From: Labilibaculum sp.
Lineage (GTDB): Bacteria > Bacteroidota > Bacteroidia > Bacteroidales > Marinifilaceae
Assembly: GCA_016743925.1 (NCBI GenBank)
Contig: JADGFH010000034.1
Coordinates: 1 to 17,903 of the forward strand
Direction of reading: 5' to 3'
Length of the DNA stretch: 17,903 bases
Shown piece by piece: positions 7,959 through 16,893 of this stretch. How positions within the stretch are numbered: the stretch's first letter is position 1; every line of letters begins with the position of its first letter. A model generated the notes under the pieces. The model ran no database searches and was not told the DNA's origin. It saw only the letters and a list, made by a program, of their open reading frames with translations. The translations under genes were made by a program, and so were the position numbers.

Positions 7959-10900
7959 TTACTTTCTAGGAATAGAGAAAAAGAAGCTCGTACCTTTATT
8001 TTTCTCACTCTCAACCCATATCTTACCACCATTAAGCTCAACAAACTCTTTACTAAGCATTAGGCCAAAACCAGTTCCAGTTTCATTAGCTGTTCCTTCG
8101 CTAGTCGTAACGGTATCAATTTTAAACAAATTCTGAAGCTGCTTCTCTGTCATGCCAACACCTTGATCAACGACCTCAACAATTATAAAACCATTTGCTT
8201 CTATGCATTGCAATTTTATTCTTTGCTTTGGCTTAGAGTATTTTATCGCATTCGATAATAAATTTCTAATCACAGTATCGATCATGGCTTTATCTGCTCT
8301 CACGATTACCCTATTAAAATCACCTTCTAAATTTAAGCCTTTCAAAGATCCTAAACTTTTATGCAAGCCTAAGTTTTTCACTAAAATAGTCTTTAAATCA
8401 AACTCTTCAGGATTCAATTTAAAGTTTCCCTTTTGTACATTTGCCCATTCTAGCAAGCTCTCTAAAAGCTTAAATGTATCATCAGAACTTCGATAAATTG
8501 TTTCAATCAATTCTGTTGTGTCTTCTCTAGACAAAATATCCGAATCTTTCAACAGAATTTTTGAAAATCCTCTAATGGCATTAAATGGATTTCTTAAATC
8601 ATGCGCAATAATTGATAAAAATTTATCTTTTGCCACATTTGCACTCTCCAAATGTTTGTTCAAATCTTGAAGTTGAACAGTCCGCTCCGAAACCTGTTTT
8701 TCCAATTTAATTAAATTTTGCTGAGCTCTTTTTTGACTGTATTTATTGGTTAAAAATATAAGAACCAAAATCAATAAAAAATCCGCCAATAGAACATACC
8801 ATCTCAAATACCAAACTTGTGCAACGTTTAGTTCAACAATACTATGTTCACTCCAACGATAGTTCCCCTCATGTTTACCTCGTATACAAATTTTATAATT
8901 ACCCGTTTTTAAACCTGGAATTACGATTTGATTTTTATCAGAAAGATCTCTCCAATCGATAATTTTCTCATTTCCCTTTAATGTACAATATTGAAACTGG
9001 TTTTGTTTTTGAGGATATATTGTAGCAGTTACATCCAAAAGCAACATCGAATTGGCGTTAATTGTAATATTGCCATTCTGTAATTCAAAATTATTTTCTC
9101 CATCCGTTTGACTTACCTCTGGCATTGGTGTAATAGGAATTGAATCACAAATACGTGCATAAGCAATACCGTTGGAAGTTCCTACCCATAAATGGTCATT
9201 CGAATCAAATTTTAAATTACGGTTGGTAAACGTTTTAGATGGCAAGCCTTGCTCTGGTGTAAATAATGACAGATCCTTTTTTCTCTTACGAATAACACCT
9301 TTACTAGTCGTCATCCAAAAAGAATGATGACGATCGATCGCAATAGAATTGACTTCACTATTTGTCATATCCTTTAAATCAATCCTCTCAACACCTTCTC
9401 CCCAATATTTAATTAAACCAGAAGATGTTCCCATGTACAAGGTATCCTTATCAAACTCCAAATCAATAACCCAAAAATCTTCGTTAATATCAAATTTGAT
9501 TGGAATACTAACATTCTCTACCTCATTTTTGGCAACATCATATTTAAATAGATAAGAATTCTTGTACTCTGCACCAATGTATAAATTAGTTTCTTTATCT
9601 AATAAAATATCCTGAACAATACGCTGTCCTCTAAACGATTGCAAATAACTCTTTATTAAACCAGAGTTCAAATTAACATGAAATAATTCCTTATTAGAAA
9701 CAAGCCATGCTTCCTTATCTGAAACAATCTCAATACTTGTAATTGATTTGTCTGTAATGGCTAATTTCAAATGCAATTCATCATTTTTATAAACATACAA
9801 GTAACCTTGCTCTGTTCCTAAAAGCGATATATTATTCATTTTATTAAATACATTTAACGATCCTTCAAATTCAAGATCTATATTTTTTATCTGCTCATCA
9901 TTCGAGATTTTATAAATATGCTTTCTACCTGAAAAACTAATATTTCCTTCTTCGTTTAAATTAATCGAGGAAATGTACTCTGAATTAGCAGAACGAAATT
10001 GATAGGAAAAGAATTTCTTCTCCATCACCACAGTTCCTGAATTAGTAGCGATCCAAAACTTTCCGAAATCATCTAAGAAAATATTGTTAACAGTGAAACA
10101 AGGAAACCCTCCTATTGGATACACTTTAAAATCTTCCGATAAATCGATCTCAAGAATTCCTTGAAACCAGGTTCCAACTAACAGCTTATTTTCAGATAAT
10201 TTTTGAAAACAGGAGGCCATAATACTTTCATTAATCATTTCATGATGTACTACTTGTCCATTAAAATCAAATATTAGTCTGTAAATTCCTAAGGAAGTTC
10301 CTAAGAGAAATTCATTGGACCCAATTTTAAAAGAGGAATTCACTACCAAGTCCAAATTAAAATCAGATTCTTTAAATTGATTATTCTTGCGATCAAACTG
10401 ATAAAACCATCCAGACTGCGAAACCACCATTAATTTTCCGTTATCACATTCTAAAAATTGGAAAGACCTAGCATAAGATGTAGTCTGGTTTTTATCATCC
10501 ATTTGGTACTGTTCGTAAACATTTCCGTTTAACCTGTAGACATGATTAAAATCCGTTAACCACAATTCATCATTTTGATCTTCGAAAAATTCTTTAGGAT
10601 ACTTTGGTAATAATGAATCGGTATTGCACAAAAGCAATAGATCTAATTTATTTCCTATTGGAGACTGATTTATTTTATAAATTCCATCATCAGAAAGCGC
10701 AAGTAAATCTCCATTTTTTCTTTTAAACAGTTCTTTGTAAAATTGATTTTTCCCCTCTTGAACATTTAATGAAGTAAATTGATCTTTTACGAGAGAAATC
10801 AATCCCTTATCAGTAGCAAAATAATAAATACCAAGAGAATCCTGCTGAACCGATTTCACAAGCTCAACGGTCAATTTATTGTCCTTATTATATTGATAAA

Positions 10901-10997
10901 AACGAAAATTCGTTCTCTGTCCTACTAATGTGAACGAAAATGAAATCAACAATAAAATAAAAAAACCTTTAATAAAACATTTAAGTGGTTCAAACAT
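7959..10997 (-). CDS. Periplasmic-propeller sensor histidine kinase (Reg_prop, Y_Y_Y)
   Basis: This 1012-residue membrane kinase begins with a signal peptide or anchor at about 1-26 ending in LVGQ. The periplasmic part (about 28-620) is built of two-component propeller repeats, seen in blocks such as DDFGKFWIATNSGTVV (309-324) and DSNDHLWVGTSNGIAYA (598-614). A Y_Y_Y-type beta domain follows (about 640-725), ending in a typical 'GNYKICIRG...W' stretch. A single membrane helix lies at about 729-750, then a coiled linker. HisKA has H799 in IIAHDLRNPF. The HATPase shows N912/N916, DQGVGM (944-949) and GTGFGL (974-979). Unlike the hybrid propeller regulators of Bacteroides it stops after the HATPase, with no receiver or AraC domain, so it needs a separate response regulator, which is not adjacent. 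Relatives sense glycans or other extracellular ligands; the cue here is unknown. It lies between ackA and the phosphotransacylase pair on the same strand, but a terminator precedes it. Confidence 0.92.
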   Translation of the reverse strand: MFEPLKCFIKGFFILLLISFSFTLVGQRTNFRFYQYNKDNKLTVELVKSVQQDSLGIYYFATDKGLISLVKDQFTSLNVQEGKNQFYKELFKRKNGDLLALSDDGIYKINQSPIGNKLDLLLLCNTDSLLPKYPKEFFEDQNDELWLTDFNHVYRLNGNVYEQYQMDDKNQTTSYARSFQFLECDNGKLMVVSQSGWFYQFDRKNNQFKESDFNLDLVVNSSFKIGSNEFLLGTSLGIYRLIFDFNGQVVHHEMINESIMASCFQKLSENKLLVGTWFQGILEIDLSEDFKVYPIGGFPCFTVNNIFLDDFGKFWIATNSGTVVMEKKFFSYQFRSANSEYISSINLNEEGNISFSGRKHIYKISNDEQIKNIDLEFEGSLNVFNKMNNISLLGTEQGYLYVYKNDELHLKLAITDKSITSIEIVSDKEAWLVSNKELFHVNLNSGLIKSYLQSFRGQRIVQDILLDKETNLYIGAEYKNSYLFKYDVAKNEVENVSIPIKFDINEDFWVIDLEFDKDTLYMGTSSGLIKYWGEGVERIDLKDMTNSEVNSIAIDRHHSFWMTTSKGVIRKRKKDLSLFTPEQGLPSKTFTNRNLKFDSNDHLWVGTSNGIAYARICDSIPITPMPEVSQTDGENNFELQNGNITINANSMLLLDVTATIYPQKQNQFQYCTLKGNEKIIDWRDLSDKNQIVIPGLKTGNYKICIRGKHEGNYRWSEHSIVELNVAQVWYLRWYVLLADFLLILVLIFLTNKYSQKRAQQNLIKLEKQVSERTVQLQDLNKHLESANVAKDKFLSIIAHDLRNPFNAIRGFSKILLKDSDILSREDTTELIETIYRSSDDTFKLLESLLEWANVQKGNFKLNPEEFDLKTILVKNLGLHKSLGSLKGLNLEGDFNRVIVRADKAMIDTVIRNLLSNAIKYSKPKQRIKLQCIEANGFIIVEVVDQGVGMTEKQLQNLFKIDTVTTSEGTANETGTGFGLMLSKEFVELNGGKIWVESEKNKGTSFFFSIPRK

Positions 10998-11104
10998 ATA
11001 ATAATAACAATTTACCCATAAAAACCATGCATTGCAGTAAATACTATCTGTCTAAACGTTACACATGCAAATTTGTTTCAAAATTGAACACTTAACTTAT
11101 ATTC

Positions 11105-11133
11105 TATCGTCTTAACCAATTCATTTAACGATA
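11105..11133. repeat. Inverted repeat upstream of the propeller kinase
   Basis: TATCGTcTTAA (11105-11115) pairs with TTAACGATA (11125-11133) apart from one bulged base, with a nine-base loop. It lies about 110 bases before the kinase start, between that gene and the ackA terminator. It could be a regulator site or a weak hairpin; no family is recognised. Confidence 0.3.
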
Positions 11134-11187
11134 AGCTTTAAAAGTGTTTTACGAATAAAAATATGCAATCATCTCATTTTTTGTCAT

Positions 11188-11218
11188 AAAAAAAAGCCCT
11201 GTTAACAACAGAGCTTTT
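11188..11218 (-). terminator. Rho-independent terminator of the pta-ackA operon
   Basis: On the minus strand AAAGCTCTGTT pairs with AACAGGGCTTT (11 bp, one G-U pair) around a three-base GTT loop, followed by a long T run. It lies about 25 bases past the ackA stop. It separates the acetate operon from the propeller kinase downstream. Confidence 0.88.
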
Positions 11219-11242
11219 CAATATTATAAATTTGATTACTTA

Positions 11243-12448
11243 TTACAAAGCATCAACAATACGTTGTGTATCAGAAGCAATAACCAACTCTTCATTAGTA
11301 GTTACGACCATTGCTTTAACTTTTGATCCTTCCTTAGAAATCACCATATCTTTTCCACGTAAACCTGCGTTTACTTCTTTATCAAAGTCAAGTCCTAGAT
11401 ATCCAAAATCTTTAGCAATCTTCTCACGAGAAACTGAATCGTTCTCTCCAATTCCACCTGTGAAAATTACCAAATCAACACCACCCATCGATGCTGTATA
11501 TGATCCAACAAATCTCTTAACACGATATGCGAACATATCTAATGCTAATTGAGCTCTTTCATTTCCACCTTCAGCAGCCATTTCTAAATCTCTCATATCT
11601 GAAGAAATACCAGAAATACCAGCTAATCCTGATTGCTTATTGATCAACTTATTAGTTTCTTCAATTGAAAGATTTTTCTTCTCTGCAATGTATAATAAAG
11701 CTCCTAAATCAAGGTTACCTGTACGAGTTCCCATCAACAAACCTTCATTTGGTGTAAATCCCATTGATGTTTCGATAGACTTACCACCGTCAATTGCACA
11801 AACAGAAGCACCATTTCCTAAGTGACAACTAACAATCTTTTTATCTTCAATATTCCAACCCAAGATTTCACATGCTTTGTTTGCAACAAATTTGTGACTT
11901 GTACCGTGGAATCCGTATTTACGAACACGAAGTTTTTCGTAGCAATCGTAAGGCAAACCATACATAAACGCCTCTGGAGGAAGTGTTTGGTGAAATGAAG
12001 TATCAAAAACAGCTACCTGCTTAATTCCAGGAAGTAGTTTTTCCATAGAAAGAATACCTTCCAAGTTTGCAGGATTATGAAGTGGTGCTAATTCGCAACA
12101 AGCAGCAATTTGTTCTTTTGCTTTCTCATCAATAATTGCACTGTCTTTAAAATATTCTCCTCCGTGTGCTACACGGTGTCCTGCAGCATCAATTTCCTTA
12201 ATATCTGCAATAACGCCATGATCAGCATGCACTAAAGCTTCCAATACAAGATTGATTCCTACACTATGATTCGGAATGTCTTGTACCAATTCGAATTTAC
12301 TCTTCCCCTCTGGCTTGTGAGTAAGAACTCCTTCTTTTAGACCAATACGCTCAACAAGTCCTTTTGCTAATAAAGTAGCTTCGCTACCCATATTTAACAA
12401 TTGATACTTTAAAGAAGAACTACCACAATTAAAAACTAGAACGTTCAT
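11243..12448 (-). CDS. ackA: Acetate kinase
   Basis: This 401-residue enzyme catalyses acetyl phosphate + ADP giving acetate + ATP, the substrate-level phosphorylation step of acetate fermentation (reversible). All expected active-site residues are present. N7 lies in FNCGSSSLKY, R92 in GHRVAHGG, H124 in LHNPAN and D149 in VFDTSFHQ. H181 lies in GFHGTSHK, H209 in CHLGNGAS and R242 in MGTRTGNLD. The IFTGGIGEND nucleotide-binding block and the C-terminal TNEEL glutamates (386/387) are also present. Length matches the family. The gene begins 35 bases after the pta stop and ends just before a strong terminator, so pta-ackA is a two-gene operon, a very common order. Nothing odd is seen. Butyrate kinase is ruled out by length (usually about 355) and by the motif set. 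Confidence 0.97.
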   Translation of the reverse strand: MNVLVFNCGSSSLKYQLLNMGSEATLLAKGLVERIGLKEGVLTHKPEGKSKFELVQDIPNHSVGINLVLEALVHADHGVIADIKEIDAAGHRVAHGGEYFKDSAIIDEKAKEQIAACCELAPLHNPANLEGILSMEKLLPGIKQVAVFDTSFHQTLPPEAFMYGLPYDCYEKLRVRKYGFHGTSHKFVANKACEILGWNIEDKKIVSCHLGNGASVCAIDGGKSIETSMGFTPNEGLLMGTRTGNLDLGALLYIAEKKNLSIEETNKLINKQSGLAGISGISSDMRDLEMAAEGGNERAQLALDMFAYRVKRFVGSYTASMGGVDLVIFTGGIGENDSVSREKIAKDFGYLGLDFDKEVNAGLRGKDMVISKEGSKVKAMVVTTNEELVIASDTQRIVDAL

Positions 12449-12483
12449 TTGAAATTTTGTTTATTATTTAGTTTGATTTTTTC

Positions 12484-13485
12484 TTACATATCTGCGGCCT
12501 GGTTTGCTGTAATCGCAACCAAGTTCACAATATCACTTACCGAACAACCTCTTGACAAATCGTTGATTGGAGCAGCCATTCCTTGCAATACTGGACCAAC
12601 AGCTTCAGCACCAGCCAAACGTTGTACTAATTTGTAAGCAATATTTCCTACCTCAAGAGTTGGAAATACCAATACGTTAGCTCTACCTGCAACTTCAGAG
12701 TTTGGAGCTTTGCTAGCACCAATTGCCTCAACAATAGCAGCATCAGCTTGCATTTCACCGTCAATTAAGAATTCTGGAGCCATTTCCTTAGCCATACGAG
12801 TTGCCTCAACAACCTTATCAACCATTTCGTGCTTAGCCGATCCCATAGTAGAGAAACTCAACATGGCTACACGAGGTTCCATTTTCGCAATTGCTTTTGT
12901 TGTTTTTGCTGTAGCAACTGCAATCTCGGCCAATTCACTAGCAGTAGGATTTGGATGAACAGCACAGTCAGCAACAACTAACATACCATTATCTCCAAAT
13001 GTTTTATCTTTTAAAATCAAGATAAAAGCACCAGAAACAACTGAACAACCAGGCATTGTTTTTACAATTTGAAATGCTGGACGAAGTACATCTCCTGTAG
13101 AATTTAAAGCTCCTGCAACTTCACCGTCTGCATCACCAGCTTTAATCATTAAGGTTGCTAAATACAAAGGATCCTGTACCAATACCATAGCTTTTTCCAT
13201 GGTCATTCCTTTCTTCTTTCTCAACTCCACCAAAATTTCAGCATAAGCTTCCATTTTGTCATGTTTTTTAGGATCAACAATTGTCGCCTTATTAATGTTA
13301 TCCAAATTTAAGCGGGCCGCTTCAGAAGCAATTTCTTCTGGATTTCCAATCAAGATAATCTGAGCGATTTTCTCTTTTAATAGGATATCCGTAGCCTGCA
13401 AAGTTCTTTCTTCCGTTCCTTCAGGTAAAACGATAGTTTTGTTTGCTAAACATGCATTTTCCTTAATTGTTTGCAATAAGTCCAT
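12484..13485 (-). CDS. pta: Phosphate acetyltransferase (short, single-domain type)
   Basis: This 333-residue enzyme catalyses acetyl-CoA + phosphate giving acetyl phosphate + CoA. It is the short form, consisting of only the PTA_PTB catalytic domain and lacking the N-terminal DRTGG and P-loop parts of the E. coli type. Motifs seen are TIVLPEGTEERT near the N-terminus, VVADCAVHPNPTASELAEIA, MLSFSTMGSAKHEMVDKVVEAT and DGEMQADAAIV. The C-terminal block includes NVLVFPTLEVGNIAYKLVQR and SRGCSVSDIVN. In Methanosarcina Pta the equivalent Ser, Arg and Asp of that last motif contact CoA/phosphate. It precedes ackA by 35 bases and is divergent from the FAD/Fe-S dehydrogenase, with 206 bases between the two starts. 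A TACTTTTG promoter element lies about 41 bases before its ATG. Confidence 0.95.
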   Translation of the reverse strand: MDLLQTIKENACLANKTIVLPEGTEERTLQATDILLKEKIAQIILIGNPEEIASEAARLNLDNINKATIVDPKKHDKMEAYAEILVELRKKKGMTMEKAMVLVQDPLYLATLMIKAGDADGEVAGALNSTGDVLRPAFQIVKTMPGCSVVSGAFILILKDKTFGDNGMLVVADCAVHPNPTASELAEIAVATAKTTKAIAKMEPRVAMLSFSTMGSAKHEMVDKVVEATRMAKEMAPEFLIDGEMQADAAIVEAIGASKAPNSEVAGRANVLVFPTLEVGNIAYKLVQRLAGAEAVGPVLQGMAAPINDLSRGCSVSDIVNLVAITANQAADM

Positions 13486-13526
13486 TGGGTTTCAGTATTT
13501 TAATCAATTTTGTAATCTCGACTTTG

Positions 13527-13534
13527 CAAAAGTA
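13527..13534 (-). promoter_or_regulatory. -7 promoter element of pta-ackA
   Basis: On the minus strand TACTTTTG matches TAnnTTTG exactly and is followed by CAAAG, giving a leader of about 35 bases. No perfect TTTG is visible at -33. It is the best promoter candidate for the acetate operon in the divergent intergenic region. Confidence 0.5.
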
Positions 13535-13618
13535 GAAATAAAACGTAAACTTTGGATTCCTAAATCAATTATTTTTCATGCTTTTTATTTGAAAATTTTA
13601 ATAAATAATCATTCTCAA

Positions 13619-13626
13619 TAAGTTTG
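13619..13626 (+). promoter_or_regulatory. Possible -7 element for the FAD/Fe-S dehydrogenase
   Basis: TAAGTTTG matches TAnnTTTG and lies 65 bases before the ATG at 13692. The -33 region reads only as a T-rich tract, so this is a weak call based on the -7 element alone. Confidence 0.33.
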
Positions 13627-13691
13627 CTTTAAAAAATAATAATGTAATTTCATTCCTAGAGATTCAATCAGCTCAAAAGCACCTTACAATT

Positions 13692-16655
13692 ATGAAAGCT
13701 ACCCAACAAATACCTATCTTTGAGGAACTTCAAGAAAAACTAAATGGCACGATCCATAGAGATATGAGTACGCGATTGCTATATGCTACAGATGCATCGG
13801 CTTACAAAATGCTTCCATTAGCGGTAGCTTATCCAAAGACGGAAAGCGACTTACAATATTTAATCCAATTTGCATCTGATCAAAATTTATCATTGATACC
13901 GCGAGCTGCTGGAACTTCTTTGGCTGGCCAAGTGGTTGGCGATGGAATTGTAGTGGATATCTCAAAACACTTCACCAAAATTTTGGAAGTTAATCAAGAA
14001 CAAAAATGGGTTCGTGTTCAACCAGGTGTTATTCTTGATGAATTAAATCTTTACCTTAAAAACTACGGTTTGTTTTTTGGCCCAGAAACCTCAACTAGCA
14101 GTAGGTGTATGCTAGGCGGAATGCTTGGAAACAACTCTTGTGGTTCGCACTCTATTATTTACGGCAGCACAAGAGATCACACTTTGGAAACGAAGTGCAT
14201 CCTAAGTGATGGAAGCAAAGTACTTTTTAAAGAATTAACTGACGAAGAATTCAAACAAAAATGTGAAGAGAACAATGGCTTAGAATCTAAACTCTATCAA
14301 CAAATAAATCAGATTCTCTCATCTGAAGAAATTCGAAACGCTATAGATAAAGAATTTCCTGATCAGAAAATAAAAAGAAGAAATACTGGTTACGCAATCG
14401 ATATACTGTCTAAGTCCTCTCCTTTTAGAAAGAACGACATTCCATTTAATTTCTCTAATCTTTTAGCTGGCTCGGAAGGAACATTGGCTTTTACCACGGA
14501 AATTAAATTGAACTTGGTACCATCACCTCCTAGTGAGAAAGCCCTTATTTGCGCACATTTTAAAAATCTAGAAGAAGCAATTCTTGGAAACTTAATTGCC
14601 TTAAAATATCAACCTGGAGCTGTTGAGTTAATGGATGATCAGATATTACAATTAACAGAAGGCAATCGTACACAGGCCAAAAACCGTTTCTTTTTAAAGG
14701 GAAATCCTGGTGCTCTATTAATAATCGAATTTGCAAGAGATTCCAAAGCTGAAATTGAGCAAATTGCAAATGAAATGGAAGCAGAATTTCGCGAGAACAA
14801 TTTAGGCTACCATTTCCCAATGGTTACGGGAGTAGCAAATATTACAAAAGTTTGGGATCTACGGAAATCTGCTTTAGGCGTACTTTCAAATATGATTGGT
14901 GATGCAAAACCAGTTTCCCTAATAGAAGATACATCGGTAAATCCAGAGGTTTTATACGATTACATTGCTGAATTTAAACAACTAATGAAAAAGCATGAAA
15001 TTGAATGTGTATTCCATGCTCATATTGGTTCAGGAGAAATTCATATGCGGCCAGTTCTAAATCTAAAGGATGCAATTGATCAAGAAAAATTCCATGCCAT
15101 AGGCTTGGATTCTGCAAAACTTGTTAAAAAATATCGCGGTTCCTTAAGTGGCGAACATGGAGATGGACGATTACGTGGAGAGTTTATTCCAATTATGATT
15201 GGAGAAGACAACTATCAAATATTGCGTCAGATTAAGCAAACTTGGGATCCAAAGAACATTTTTAATCCTGGAAAAATTGTTGACACACCAAAAATGAATA
15301 CGCATTTGCGTTATGAAGCAAATCAGGAAACAAAAGAGATAAAAACCTATTTTGATTTCTCTGGAGATCTAGGGATTGTAAGAGCAACAGAACGATGCAA
15401 TGGTTCTGGCGATTGCAGAAATACTCATTTAACGGGAAAAGCATTGTGTCCGAGCTATCAGGCTAGTTTAGATGAAAATCTAAGTACTCGCGCCAGAGCT
15501 AATCTGTTCAGAGAATTCCTTACCAATTCTGATAAAAAGAACCCATTCGATCAAAAAGAATTGTATGATATTTTAGATTTCTGCTTATCGTGCAAGGCTT
15601 GCAAATCGGAATGTCCATCGAATGTGGATATGGCCAAGTTGAAGGCTGAGTTTCTGCAACAATATTACGATACCAATCCTATTCCTCTTCGGACTAAGCT
15701 CATTGCCAACATCAGCAAAATAAACAAGTTGGGAAGTTATGCTCCTCGTTTGTTTAATTACGTCAATCAACATCCTACAATAGGAAATATTGTAAAAAAC
15801 AATTTGGGTTTTGCTAAAGAAAGAAGCATTCCTAAATTACATCAAACTACCTTGCGTAAATGGAATGATAAAAAACACCCCTCTAAATCTCCCCTGAAAG
15901 GGAGACTTACTGAGCAGAAATCATTAAAAACAATCTATTTATTCGCGGATGAATTTACCGATTACAACGATACACCAATTGGAATTAAAACAATTCAATT
16001 ATTAGAAAAGTTAGGTTACGAAGTAATTATTCCGAAACATGTAGAAAGCGGAAGAACCTATCTTTCCAAAGGATTGGTGAAAAAAGCCAAGTTCTTAGCT
16101 ATTAAAAACATTAGTTTATTAAAAGATATTGTTGATGAAAATAATCCTTTGATCGGAATAGAACCATCTGCAATTCTTACTTTTCGTGATGAATATATTG
16201 ATCTGGTTCCAGACGCAATGAGGGCTGAAGCGAAGCTGTTAGCTTCAAACACATTCATGATTGAAGAGTTTCTGAATCAGGAAATGCAAAAGGGAAATAT
16301 TACTATTGATCAGTTTACCAAAGAGAAAAAAGAAATCAAGTTTCATGCACACTGCTATCAGAAAGCTTTGGCTTCTTCGGCTCCTATAAAGGATATCCTA
16401 AGTTTCCCAGAAAATTATACTGCAATTGAAATTAAATCGGGTTGTTGTGGCATGGCCGGATCCTTTGGCTACGAAAAAGAACATTACGATTTAAGTAAAA
16501 AAGTTGGAGAACTGGTTTTACTTCCTGAAGTTAGAAATACACCCCAATCTATTTTGATTGCAGCGTCAGGAACATCATGTCGTCATCAAATTAAAGATGA
16601 AACAGAACGGGAAACCTCACATCCTGTAGAAATTTTGTTTGAGGCCTTATGCTAA
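13692..16655 (+). CDS. FAD/4Fe-4S D-lactate (2-hydroxyacid) dehydrogenase, fused form
   Basis: This 987-residue fusion resembles the Dld-II/GlcD-GlcF type. Residues about 38-275 form the PCMH FAD-binding domain (RAAGTSLAGQ at 71-80, GPETSTS at 130-136). About 276-531 form the FAD-oxidase C domain (HAHIGSGEIHMRP at 442-454, SGEHGDGR at 486-493). Cysteines at 569, 575 and 586 and then C631, C634, C637 and C641 (CLSCKACKSECP) form the ferredoxin-like cluster region. The C-terminal half ends in a CCG-type domain (HAHC at 885-888, GCCG at 917-920, TSCRH at 961-965). Predicted role: oxidation of D-lactate, or possibly glycolate or 2-hydroxyglutarate, with electrons passed through Fe-S centres to the quinone pool. 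No membrane helix is seen, so it would be peripheral. An odd in-frame palindromic insertion encodes residues about 729-739 (HPSKSPLKGRL). Its position divergent from pta-ackA fits lactate-to-acetate metabolism. Family assignment is firm; exact substrate is inferred. Confidence 0.88.
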   Translation: MKATQQIPIFEELQEKLNGTIHRDMSTRLLYATDASAYKMLPLAVAYPKTESDLQYLIQFASDQNLSLIPRAAGTSLAGQVVGDGIVVDISKHFTKILEVNQEQKWVRVQPGVILDELNLYLKNYGLFFGPETSTSSRCMLGGMLGNNSCGSHSIIYGSTRDHTLETKCILSDGSKVLFKELTDEEFKQKCEENNGLESKLYQQINQILSSEEIRNAIDKEFPDQKIKRRNTGYAIDILSKSSPFRKNDIPFNFSNLLAGSEGTLAFTTEIKLNLVPSPPSEKALICAHFKNLEEAILGNLIALKYQPGAVELMDDQILQLTEGNRTQAKNRFFLKGNPGALLIIEFARDSKAEIEQIANEMEAEFRENNLGYHFPMVTGVANITKVWDLRKSALGVLSNMIGDAKPVSLIEDTSVNPEVLYDYIAEFKQLMKKHEIECVFHAHIGSGEIHMRPVLNLKDAIDQEKFHAIGLDSAKLVKKYRGSLSGEHGDGRLRGEFIPIMIGEDNYQILRQIKQTWDPKNIFNPGKIVDTPKMNTHLRYEANQETKEIKTYFDFSGDLGIVRATERCNGSGDCRNTHLTGKALCPSYQASLDENLSTRARANLFREFLTNSDKKNPFDQKELYDILDFCLSCKACKSECPSNVDMAKLKAEFLQQYYDTNPIPLRTKLIANISKINKLGSYAPRLFNYVNQHPTIGNIVKNNLGFAKERSIPKLHQTTLRKWNDKKHPSKSPLKGRLTEQKSLKTIYLFADEFTDYNDTPIGIKTIQLLEKLGYEVIIPKHVESGRTYLSKGLVKKAKFLAIKNISLLKDIVDENNPLIGIEPSAILTFRDEYIDLVPDAMRAEAKLLASNTFMIEEFLNQEMQKGNITIDQFTKEKKEIKFHAHCYQKALASSAPIKDILSFPENYTAIEIKSGCCGMAGSFGYEKEHYDLSKKVGELVLLPEVRNTPQSILIAASGTSCRHQIKDETERETSHPVEILFEALC
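15876..15908 (+). repeat. Palindromic dispersed-repeat-like insertion inside the dehydrogenase gene
   Basis: TCTCCC (15888-15890 with 15891-15893) pairs with GGGAGA (15900-15905) around a six-base loop. It is flanked by a CACCCCTCTAAA lead-in and a CTT tail. The same kind of C-rich/G-rich palindrome is recalled as an intergenic dispersed repeat in Bacteroidota. Here it is translated in frame as HPSKSPLKGRL, in the linker between the ferredoxin-like and CCG domains. Confidence 0.55.
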
Positions 16656-16677
16656 TTAGCAACTACTAAAATTGCAA

Positions 16678-16710
16678 AAAGAGCACTGAATTTACTTTTC
16701 AGTGCTCTTT
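16678..16710. terminator. Hairpin terminator after the FAD/Fe-S dehydrogenase
   Basis: AAAGAGCACTGAA pairs perfectly with TTCAGTGCTCTTT (13 bp) around a seven-base TTTACTT loop, 22 bases past the stop. The T run after the stem is short on the plus strand (CTCTTTG) and longer on the minus strand, so the hairpin may work in both directions. It ends the dehydrogenase transcript. Confidence 0.75.
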
Positions 16711-16846
16711 GTCATCTTACTTGTGCAGCTTATCGGATTTATCTTGTAGTTTTAAGCTTCTAAAAGTTTCTTTAATACCGATTGGTGTGTCGTTTGAGTC
16801 ATAAATTCTCAAGTTCATCTACGACTCAACTCAACATACATCGGCA

Positions 16847-16893
16847 TTATACCACTTAGGCTTATAGCCAAAACTAAAGTCATTTTGGTATAA
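16847..16893. repeat. Inverted repeat upstream of the truncated membrane protein
   Basis: TTATACCA (16847-16854) and TGGTATAA (16886-16893) form a perfect 8-bp inverted repeat with 31 bases between the arms. The right arm lies 28 bases before the ATG at 16921. A second pair, TTGAGTC (16794-16800) and GACTCAA (16823-16829), lies just upstream. This could be an operator region; no known regulator site is recognised. Confidence 0.35.

Noticed and set aside
11041..11100. Promoter for the propeller kinase
   Set aside because: A TTTG followed at about 21 bases by TAGTATTTA was noticed, but no exact TAnnTTTG match exists in this gap.
11243..12448. Butyrate kinase as an alternative for the acetate kinase
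   Set aside because: Length, the full acetate-kinase residue set and the adjacent pta all point to AckA.
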